From Bacteroidales bacterium (GTDB taxonomy: Bacteria > Bacteroidota > Bacteroidia > Bacteroidales > VadinHA17): a stretch of 5,423 nt of DNA. Every line of letters starts with the position of its first letter. Position 1 is the first letter of the stretch. Made by a program: the position numbers and the translations under genes. Positions 1 through 5,423 of the stretch are shown piece after piece. The stretch lies in assembly GCA_025455505.1 (NCBI GenBank), contig JALOMK010000175.1, positions 1-5,423 on the forward strand. The letters are read 5' to 3'. The notes beneath the pieces are model-generated. The model was not told where the DNA came from and made no database searches. It worked only from the letters and a program-made list of their open reading frames with translations.

Positions 1-121
1 GGAGCATGATCTCGGCCAGAAGCACATTAAAATTGTCGAATTGTTGGTCTTCGGCATGTTTGTGGTCACCGAGACCTTTACCTATGTCAAAAAGGGGCTG
101 GAACAGGCCCGGGAGTCCCTG
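1..121. other. Left-edge segment that does not match the LOG family
   Basis: The minus-strand LOG reading frame stays open here, but the roughly 40 residues it encodes (beginning QGLPGLFQPLFDIGKG) do not resemble the part of LOG proteins that should follow HFFVKK. There the family has a conserved hydrophobic strand and then the PGGxGTxxE motif. The opposite strand is also open in the mirror-image codon frame from base 2 to a TAG at 155-157. That reading gives a helical, partly hydrophobic peptide containing IVELLVFGMFVVTETF. I recognise neither reading. The segment could be foreign sequence from a rearrangement, an assembly chimera at a contig end, or an unusual LOG C-terminus. Confidence 0.5.
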
Positions 122-532
122 GATCTTTTTCACGAAGAAATGATCGAATGTGATTAGCTTATCAGGGTCAATATAGGGATTTGCATGCTGCTCAAAGGGG
201 AGGTCGATATTTATACCTACAGATTTTCCCTTCCCCCTGAAAGCGCCTTTATTTGCAGCTTCCATTATACCCGGACCTCCTCCTGTAATTACACCGTATA
301 CGTTGAGAGTGAGCTTGAATGCTATGTCCTCGGCAAGCTGGTAGTACCGGTTATCGGGTTTGGTCCTGGCCGATCCGAAAATCGATACACAGGGCCCTAT
401 TCTTGCCAGTTTCTCAAATCCTTCAACCAGTTCCGATAAAATCTTAAAGACCCTCCAGGAGTCTGTAATATGGATCTCATTCCATGTTTTCTGATCGAAA
501 GCTTCCTTTATCAGGTCGGCCGGTCTCTCCAT
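2..532 (-). CDS. LOG/TIGR00730 family Rossmann-fold protein, 3' partial
   Basis: The family comprises cytoplasmic nucleotide-binding proteins once labelled lysine decarboxylases. Characterised members are phosphoribohydrolases that release the base from nucleoside 5'-monophosphates (LOG in plants, where it activates cytokinins); the bacterial substrate is often unknown. The ATG at 532 begins MERPADLIKEAFDQKTW. Residues 48-56 form the first strand and the GSAR turn (CVSIFGSAR). Residues 84-97 carry the phosphate-binding motif GGGPGIMEAANKGA, and residues 106-134 run through VGINIDLPFEQH to TFDHFFVKK. About 137 residues align well by eye with Bacteroidota homologues, which are about 220-240 residues long. 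After codon 137 (near base 122) the resemblance stops, and the expected PGGxGTxxE motif is absent from what is left, although the frame stays open to the edge. The gene starts 30 bases after the uvrA stop, in the same frame and with no clear Shine-Dalgarno, so it is probably co-transcribed with uvrA. Family assignment is firm; function and intactness are not. Confidence 0.88.
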   Translation of the reverse strand, partial: MERPADLIKEAFDQKTWNEIHITDSWRVFKILSELVEGFEKLARIGPCVSIFGSARTKPDNRYYQLAEDIAFKLTLNVYGVITGGGPGIMEAANKGAFRGKGKSVGINIDLPFEQHANPYIDPDKLITFDHFFVKKIQGLPGLFQPLFDIGKGLGDHKHAEDQQFDNFNVLLAEIML

Positions 533-562
533 TTCAAAATTGTTTGAAGTAAATATAATTAT

Positions 563-3385
563 TTATTGAAGCTCAAATTCAGACAGGAGAAATTTTCCCG
601 TGTGGCTTTCCTTGTTTGATGCCAGTTCTTCGGGCGAGCCGGAGAAGATTATGCTGCCTCCCTCCCTTCCTCCTTCCGGGCCGAGATCAATTATATAGTC
701 CGCCATTTTTATTACATCGAGGTTATGCTCAATCACTACAACGGTATTCCCCCTGTCGACAAGTTTATTAAGCACATCAAGAAGCACTCTGACATCCTCA
801 AAATGAAGACCGGTAGTAGGTTCATCAAGGATATAGAGGGTATTGCCCGTATCGCGCCTGGCAAGTTCAGTCGCCAGTTTTACGCGTTGAGCCTCTCCTC
901 CCGACAGAGTTGTTGACTGCTGACCAAGTTTAATATATCCCAGTCCAACATCCTGGAGAGTCTTAATCTTATTATATATCGACGGAACATTGGCGAAGAA
1001 TGCAACAGCGTTATTTACTGTCATATCGAGAACATCGCTTATTGACTGGCCCTTGTATTTAACCTCCAGTGTTTCCCTGTTGTATCTTTTACCGTTACAT
1101 TCTGTGCAATGCACATAAACATCGGGTAGAAAGTTCATTTCTATAGTCTTCATCCCGGCTCCCTCGCAGCCCTCACAGCGTCCGCCCTTTACGTTGAAGG
1201 AGAAGCGGCCTGCCGCGAAGCCTCTTATCTTTGCCTCGGTTGTCTGCTCAAAGAGTTTCCTGATATCAGTGAAGACGCCTGTATAAGTTGCAGGATTTGA
1301 TCGTGGTGTTTTGCCAATCGGAGACTGATTTACTTCAATTACCTTATCTATATTACTCAGGCCTTCAAGACTTTTATATGGTAGCGGAGCCTTACCGGCA
1401 TGGTGCAGTTTTTTCGCTAATGCTGGATGAAGAGTCTGGTTGATAAGTGAAGATTTCCCGCTTCCTGAAACTCCTGTTATGCATGCGAATACTCCAAGTG
1501 GAAGGACCATATCCACATTCCTGAGATTATGGCCAGAAGCCCCGGAAAGCAGAAGGTACCTGCCATTTCCTTTTCTCCGTTCAGAAGGCAAGCTGAATTT
1601 CCTGACGTTTCCAAGGTATTGAGCCGTAACGGATTCAGAGCTCAGTATATCGCCGGGAGCTCCCTGTGTTACAACAAGTCCTCCATGTATGCCTGCTCCC
1701 GGTCCCATATCAACAATATAGTCGGCCGACAATATCATCTCCCTGTCGTGCTCAACAACAATTACCGAATTCCCGGCATCCCTGAGCTGTTTCAGGGCTG
1801 CAATAAGACGCCTGTTATCCCTCTGATGAAGTCCTATACTTGGTTCATCGAGGATATAGAGTACATTGACAAGCCTTGAACCAATCTGGGTAGCAAGCCT
1901 TATTCTCTGGCTTTCTCCCCCCGACAGGGTTCTTGCTCCCCTGTTAAGTGAAAGGTAATCAAGGCCTACTTCAAGGAGGAATCCAAGCCGTGCCCGTATT
2001 TCCTTCAGTATTTCGGACGCAACTGCCTTCTGGCGTGAAGACATGGTTTCTTCTATGTTTCCGAGGTAGACTGTAAGCTCCCTGATATCCATTGCTGAGA
2101 GTTCACCAATATTCCTTCCCCCTATCCTGAAAAAGAGAGACTCCTTCTTAAGCCTTGTACCCTGACATTCAGGACACACGTTATATTGAACATACTGTTC
2201 CCGGAGCTTAACTTCGTTCTTGTTCCCGCTCACAGTTTCGATATTCCCGACAAAATTTACGACTCCCTCGAATGTCAGAAAATAGTTCGAGGACATGCCA
2301 AGGGGAGTATTCGACAGTTTCAGAACTTCGTCGGAGCCGTAGAGAACCTTGTTGAGTGCCTCCTCCGGGATATCCTTTAAAGGAGTGTCGAGGGTGAACC
2401 CGTTTTTCTCGGCAATTGCCTCTATCTGCCAGAATATCCAGATGTTCCTGTATTTGCCGAGTGGTTCAATTCCTCCTTTCCTTATGCTCAGTTCCGGATC
2501 GGGAATGAGTTTTCTGACGTCTATGCTGGAGACCTCACCAAGTCCGTTGCAATGAGGGCAGGCACCCTGCGGGGAATTGAAGGAGAAGCTATGCGGCGCA
2601 GGCTCATTATATGATAGTCCTGTAACAGGGCACATAAGATGACGGCTGAAATACCTCGGTTCATTGTTATCCGGATCAAGAACCATCATCACGCCTTCCC
2701 CCTGGTCAAGAGCAGTAAGCACCGAGTCGCGTATGCGTTTGTCAGACACTTCCCCTACCCTGAATTTGTCAATGACTATCTCAATGTAGTGTGTCTTATA
2801 CCTGTCGAGTCTTAGCCCATGGGAGATTTCCATTACTGTCCCGTTGATTCTTACGTTAAGGTATCCTTTCCGCCTTAGCTGTTCAAAGAGTTCCTTGTAA
2901 TGACCTTTCCTTCCCTTTACAACAGGAGAAAGGAGCAGGACTTTCCGTCCCTCAAACCTGCTTTTAACCAAATCAAGTATTTGGTCATCAGTATACTTTA
3001 CCATTTTTTCGCCTGAAGCGTAGGAATATGCGTCAGCGGCCCTTGCATACAAGAGCCTCAGGAAGTCATAAATTTCAGTTATTGTGCCGACAGTTGACCT
3101 CGGATTCTTATTGGTTGTTTTCTGCTCAATTGCAATCACCGGGCTAAGTCCTGTTATTTTGTCAACGTCAGGGCGTTCCATTCCTCCAAGAAACTGCCTG
3201 GCATAAGCGGAAAGGGTCTCCATATAACGTCGCTGCCCTTCTGCATAGATTGTATCGAAGGCAAGTGAAGATTTTCCGCTGCCGCTAAGCCCTGTTATTA
3301 CAACGAGCCTGTTCCGCGGAATAGTAACGTCGATATTCTGCAGGTTATGGACACGTGCGCCAAAGACGCTCACATTCTCATTCAT
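563..3385 (-). CDS. uvrA: Excinuclease ABC subunit UvrA
   Basis: UvrA is the damage-recognition ATPase of nucleotide excision repair. As a dimer it scans DNA with UvrB, loads UvrB at lesions and leaves before UvrC cuts. The 940 residues match the usual length and hold two ABC ATPase halves. Half I has Walker A GLSGSGKS (32-39), a zinc module (252-279), a CPEC pair (404-407), signature LSGGESQR (487-494), Walker B ILDEPS (511-516) and the H-loop EHD (545-547). Half II has Walker A GVSGSGKS (638-645), a four-Cys zinc module (C737, C740, C760, C763), signature LSGGEAQR (827-834), Walker B ILDEPTTG (852-859) and EH (886-887). In the first zinc module the pattern is C252-x2-T255 ... C276-x2-C279, so one of the usual four Cys is Thr. 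The ATG start gives the normal N-terminus ([16 protein letters not shown]). It lies 20 bases after the transglycosylase stop, with a GGAG directly against the ATG, too close to be a normal ribosome site. No own promoter or LexA-type palindrome fits in that gap, so read-through from upstream is likely. Confidence 0.99.
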   Translation of the reverse strand: MNENVSVFGARVHNLQNIDVTIPRNRLVVITGLSGSGKSSLAFDTIYAEGQRRYMETLSAYARQFLGGMERPDVDKITGLSPVIAIEQKTTNKNPRSTVGTITEIYDFLRLLYARAADAYSYASGEKMVKYTDDQILDLVKSRFEGRKVLLLSPVVKGRKGHYKELFEQLRRKGYLNVRINGTVMEISHGLRLDRYKTHYIEIVIDKFRVGEVSDKRIRDSVLTALDQGEGVMMVLDPDNNEPRYFSRHLMCPVTGLSYNEPAPHSFSFNSPQGACPHCNGLGEVSSIDVRKLIPDPELSIRKGGIEPLGKYRNIWIFWQIEAIAEKNGFTLDTPLKDIPEEALNKVLYGSDEVLKLSNTPLGMSSNYFLTFEGVVNFVGNIETVSGNKNEVKLREQYVQYNVCPECQGTRLKKESLFFRIGGRNIGELSAMDIRELTVYLGNIEETMSSRQKAVASEILKEIRARLGFLLEVGLDYLSLNRGARTLSGGESQRIRLATQIGSRLVNVLYILDEPSIGLHQRDNRRLIAALKQLRDAGNSVIVVEHDREMILSADYIVDMGPGAGIHGGLVVTQGAPGDILSSESVTAQYLGNVRKFSLPSERRKGNGRYLLLSGASGHNLRNVDMVLPLGVFACITGVSGSGKSSLINQTLHPALAKKLHHAGKAPLPYKSLEGLSNIDKVIEVNQSPIGKTPRSNPATYTGVFTDIRKLFEQTTEAKIRGFAAGRFSFNVKGGRCEGCEGAGMKTIEMNFLPDVYVHCTECNGKRYNRETLEVKYKGQSISDVLDMTVNNAVAFFANVPSIYNKIKTLQDVGLGYIKLGQQSTTLSGGEAQRVKLATELARRDTGNTLYILDEPTTGLHFEDVRVLLDVLNKLVDRGNTVVVIEHNLDVIKMADYIIDLGPEGGREGGSIIFSGSPEELASNKESHTGKFLLSEFELQ

Positions 3386-3405
3386 CTCCGGGAATTTCGG
3401 TCGGT

Positions 3406-4368
3406 TTAGTTACCCGCTTCTGTTGTGTCGCTGTTCCTCATCCCTTCAGCCGGGATCTTAATTACATACTGTTTCCCGGGCCTGGCATGAAGATATGGTT
3501 TCCTGAGCCAGGGATTAAGAAACTTAAGCATCTTGTAATTGGTGCCGAAGCCAGCTGAAAAAGCCGAAAAATCAGTGACGGCAGTATCTACCTTAACCTC
3601 GAAATAATCAAGCTCCGGGTACAGATCCTCCTTTGTGATATTGAAACCATATTCTGAAGGATCATTTATAACCAGTTTATAGGCGACGACCCTGAAAATA
3701 TAACGGGCTGTTTCTTCAGTCAGAAGAAGGTCATAATAGTTATTTTGCTTCTGTATCCTGATTTGTTCATCTATCCCTGCACGCCCGCCATTGTAAGAAG
3801 CTGCAGCGAGCGTCCAGTTGCCATATTTCTCATATGATTTCCGGAGATATTTGCATGCGAACCTCGTGGAGCTTTCGACATCATAGCGTTCATCAACTGT
3901 AGTATTGATCTCCATGCCCTCCTCCTTTCCGGTATCAGCCATTATCTGCCAGAATCCTGTTGCACCTGCAGGCGAAACCATATTACTGTATTCGCTTTCG
4001 GCGGCAACAAGGTATTTGAAATCATCCGGAATATTGTACTCGCGCAATATCTTTTCAATCATCGGGAGGTACCTGGCCGCACGTTTTATTATCAGGATAG
4101 TTGACGAATGCCTGTATGCGCTTGTAAGGATTTCCCTCTCAAGGCTCTCTTTTGTGTCGAAGTTTTCGAGAGGCATTGGTTCTCCTGCAAAACTTACGTT
4201 AGCAGGTAATTTGAAAGCCTGGTTCCCGGCCAAAGTATCCGCATAATCAACCTTACCTGAACTTGTATCGTTAAAGCCTTTAAAACTCTGTGCAAGTGCG
4301 AGGATAAGTAATAATGTACCTGCAAGAACGATAGTTGTCGAAGTTGAATTCCTTAACCTTTCTCTCAT
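3406..4368 (-). CDS. Membrane-anchored lytic transglycosylase (SLT domain, MltD-like)
   Basis: This enzyme is expected to cleave the MurNAc-GlcNAc bond of peptidoglycan in the periplasm, leaving 1,6-anhydro-MurNAc ends. I start it at the ATG at 4368 (320 residues): it has AAGGG eight bases upstream and a short basic N-terminus (MRERLR) before a hydrophobic segment at about 11-28 ([16 protein letters not shown]), which is a signal anchor or uncleaved signal peptide. The SLT domain covers about 95-215. It includes [17 protein letters not shown], the catalytic Glu124 in AAESEY, the substrate-binding stretch [13 protein letters not shown] (131-143) and the late motif AAASYNGG (188-195). Residues about 255-306 form a C-terminal module (FEVKVDT ... 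[10 protein letters not shown] ... GKQYVIKIP) resembling the degenerate LysM-like ending of MltD-type enzymes. No lipobox Cys follows the hydrophobic segment, so it is probably not a lipoprotein. An in-frame TTG at 4398 would add ten residues but lies inside the likely promoter element. The gene is followed 20 bases later by uvrA. The exact transglycosylase subfamily is inferred. Confidence 0.94.
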   Translation of the reverse strand: MRERLRNSTSTTIVLAGTLLLILALAQSFKGFNDTSSGKVDYADTLAGNQAFKLPANVSFAGEPMPLENFDTKESLEREILTSAYRHSSTILIIKRAARYLPMIEKILREYNIPDDFKYLVAAESEYSNMVSPAGATGFWQIMADTGKEEGMEINTTVDERYDVESSTRFACKYLRKSYEKYGNWTLAAASYNGGRAGIDEQIRIQKQNNYYDLLLTEETARYIFRVVAYKLVINDPSEYGFNITKEDLYPELDYFEVKVDTAVTDFSAFSAGFGTNYKMLKFLNPWLRKPYLHARPGKQYVIKIPAEGMRNSDTTEAGN

Positions 4369-4376
4369 TTTATAAG

Positions 4377-4381
4377 CCCTT
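4377..4381 (-). promoter_or_regulatory. Likely ribosome binding site of the transglycosylase
   Basis: The minus strand reads AAGGG with eight bases before the ATG at 4368. This spacing supports that ATG over the upstream TTG at 4398. The site sits within a small palindrome at 4372-4383 (ATAAG-GG-CTTAT), whose two-base centre is too tight to form a good hairpin. Shine-Dalgarno sites are weakly used in Bacteroidota, so this is supporting evidence only. Confidence 0.45.
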
Positions 4382-4395
4382 ATCAAAACAGAGAG

Positions 4396-4423
4396 CAAAG
4401 GTAATGTTTTTAGCCCTCACAAT
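4396..4423 (-). promoter_or_regulatory. Putative Bacteroidota-type promoter of the transglycosylase-uvrA-LOG unit
   Basis: The minus strand carries TACCTTTG at 4403-4396, an exact fit to the Bacteroidota -7 consensus TAnnTTTG. Sixteen bases upstream, ATTG (4423-4420) matches three of four bases of the -33 element TTTG, though the usual spacing is nearer 19-21. Transcription would begin a few bases past 4396, leaving a leader of roughly 20 bases before the ATG at 4368. The position, in the only gap longer than 30 bases in the window, supports the call. The -33 element is weak and the short spacer is a real reservation. Confidence 0.5.
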
Positions 4424-4428
4424 TACCT
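4399..4428. repeat. 7-bp perfect inverted repeat over the putative promoter
   Basis: AGGTAAT at 4399-4405 is mirrored exactly by ATTACCT at 4422-4428, with 16 bases between the arms. One arm overlaps the -7 element and the other overlaps the -33 candidate, so it could be an operator for a dimeric repressor. As RNA the stem would be short, AT-rich and wide-looped, and no U-run follows it on the minus strand, so it is a poor intrinsic terminator for the upstream barrel gene. A chance origin is possible. Confidence 0.45.
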
Positions 4429-4452
4429 CATGTGGCTTTTGAAATAAAAGAA

Positions 4453-5423
4453 TCAGAACTTGTACCTCAACCCTGAGAAGAGGCCGAAGGAATAAGGATG
4501 CATCCTTGAACCCTCAAGGGGATTGAAAGGATCAAGGTAATAACGGAATGTCGGTTCAAGGTTAAGAGAAAAACTCGATGAGAAACTGTATTCCATCCCC
4601 ATCCCTATTGAACTGCTGAACGAAATAGGGCTCAGTCCCTCCGTCTTTCCGATATTGTACTTATCACCGTCTATATAAGTGAAAACGTTGTTCCCGACAA
4701 GCATGTTATATGAGATTCCCCCGATGAGATTTAAATCTATTGTCCTGTCAACAAACTTGTAGCGAAGCAGGATGGGAAGTTCAACGTAGCTGAAATTCTG
4801 CTGCAGGGAATTATTAAGATACTGCAGGTTGGCTTTTACAGGGTCAAAATGGTCGGAGGTGTAGCTTGTCTGCACCCTGTCTCCTCCCCCTTCGGCAAGA
4901 AGGAAGACATCAGCATTATTTGTGAAGACTGTACCGTTGGTTGTAAGAACCTCGAAGTTCCTCGATCCCTTGGTCATGTCATATTGTTGAAAACCAGTGA
5001 AAGAATTAATGCCGTTTACTTCCTGACCGACAGATGAATAATAGACCCCTGTCTGCAGGCTGAACCTTTTACTCAGCTTATAATAGAAAGCTATACCTCC
5101 GGTATATGATATCTGAGATTGCTCAGATGATTTCATTTGCTGTACTGATGCATCCTCATTCCCTCCGATTCGTGAATAGAATGTTGGCGAGGCTATTGCG
5201 CCCAGGGACCAGCGTTCCTGCCTGCTGTCACTATTGTAGATGTCATTATTGGACGCTTCGTTGAAATACGGAAGTGACGATGATGTCCCGATAGTAAGGT
5301 TTTTCAGGCTCCTGAGAGATTCATTAACAGGCTCATCGGCAAACTCATCGCTTACCGGCGTAATCCCTGCCGGCTCATCATCTGCCTGGGAAGAAGGAGT
5401 AAATTCAGCGAGTGTGCCAGAAG
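4453..5423 (-). CDS. Outer-membrane beta-barrel protein, 5' partial
   Basis: The frame is open from the right edge to a TGA at 4453-4455 and gives 322 residues without the true N-terminus. The Met at 5136 is internal: 95 further in-frame residues lie upstream and continue the same protein. Residues about 1-60 are a hydrophilic, acidic linker rich in D, E, P, S and N (for example ADDEPAGITPVSDEFADEP). From about residue 74 (RWSLGAIASPTFYSR) the pattern becomes alternating beta strands with aromatic ends and polar loops. Examples are FSLQTGVYYSSVG, YVELPILLRYKF, LNLIGGISYNML and SLNLEPTFRYYLDPF. The protein ends in SGLRYKF, with the terminal aromatic residue typical of barrels inserted by the BAM machinery. 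This fits the OMP_b-brl_2/PorT-like type common in Bacteroidota. In that phylum, similar barrels often follow a cytoplasmic region, one membrane helix and a linker, and are often encoded beside sigma-70-type regulators. Whether that holds here lies beyond the edge. Ligand and function are unknown. Confidence 0.85.
   Translation of the reverse strand, partial: SGTLAEFTPSSQADDEPAGITPVSDEFADEPVNESLRSLKNLTIGTSSSLPYFNEASNNDIYNSDSRQERWSLGAIASPTFYSRIGGNEDASVQQMKSSEQSQISYTGGIAFYYKLSKRFSLQTGVYYSSVGQEVNGINSFTGFQQYDMTKGSRNFEVLTTNGTVFTNNADVFLLAEGGGDRVQTSYTSDHFDPVKANLQYLNNSLQQNFSYVELPILLRYKFVDRTIDLNLIGGISYNMLVGNNVFTYIDGDKYNIGKTEGLSPISFSSSIGMGMEYSFSSSFSLNLEPTFRYYLDPFNPLEGSRMHPYSFGLFSGLRYKF

Noticed and set aside
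2..157. Plus-strand open frame reading from the left edge to a TAG at 155-157
   Set aside because: It could be a gene end and is noted in the edge finding. However, its last 12 codons are antisense to conserved LOG sequence, and I recognise no family, so I do not list it as a gene.
185..439. Plus-strand open frame of 84 codons opposite the LOG gene
   Set aside because: It lies wholly antisense to well-conserved LOG sequence, has no recognisable domain, and is explained as a shadow of that gene.
1529..1879. Plus-strand open frame of 116 codons inside uvrA
   Set aside because: The minus strand here encodes the UvrA signature, Walker B and the region before the second half. The plus-strand product is Cys/Ser/Pro-rich without any family likeness.
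563..3385. UvrA2-type (UvrA-like resistance) paralogue
   Set aside because: The length, both complete ABC halves, the full zinc modules and the UvrB-contact region between them fit standard UvrA; the shorter UvrA2 types lack part of this region.
3905..4246. Plus-strand open frame of 113 codons opposite the transglycosylase
   Set aside because: It is antisense to the conserved SLT core, including the catalytic Glu codon, and has no independent support.
4396..4398. TTG as start codon of the lytic transglycosylase
   Set aside because: It falls inside the putative -7 promoter element, has no ribosome site at proper spacing, and a well-placed ATG lies ten codons downstream.
4399..4428. Intrinsic terminator for the barrel gene
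   Set aside because: The stem is only 7 bp and AT-rich with a 16-base loop, and it is followed by TTGCTCTC and not a T-run.

Overview
The window looks like ordinary chromosomal DNA from a member of the Bacteroidota, probably Bacteroidales-like and of mid-range GC. This rests on three things: the style of the encoded proteins, an outer-membrane beta-barrel protein ending in an aromatic residue, and a TAnnTTTG-type promoter element in the one real intergenic gap. No RNA gene, CRISPR array, insertion sequence or complete mobile element is visible.

All four genes are on the minus strand, so transcription runs from high to low coordinates. The order is: a 5'-truncated outer-membrane beta-barrel protein (4453 to the right edge); an 84-base gap with a likely promoter and a 7-bp inverted repeat; a membrane-anchored lytic transglycosylase (3406-4368); then, after 20 bases, the excision-repair ATPase uvrA (563-3385); then, after 30 bases, a LOG/TIGR00730-type nucleotide-processing protein that runs into the left edge (from 532 down). 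The tight spacing suggests that the transglycosylase, uvrA and the LOG gene share a transcript started from the gap. The barrel gene is probably the end of a separate upstream unit. The three downstream genes have unrelated roles (peptidoglycan remodelling, DNA repair, nucleotide metabolism), so the grouping looks like housekeeping rather than a dedicated system.

I found no convincing new biological system. The points worth a second look are: the LOG protein stops resembling its family near base 121, well before its second conserved motif; UvrA has Thr in place of one Cys in its first zinc site; the transglycosylase start should be moved inward, because the longer reading begins inside the promoter element; an inverted repeat overlaps that promoter; and the barrel protein carries a long acidic, proline-containing linker before its first strand.
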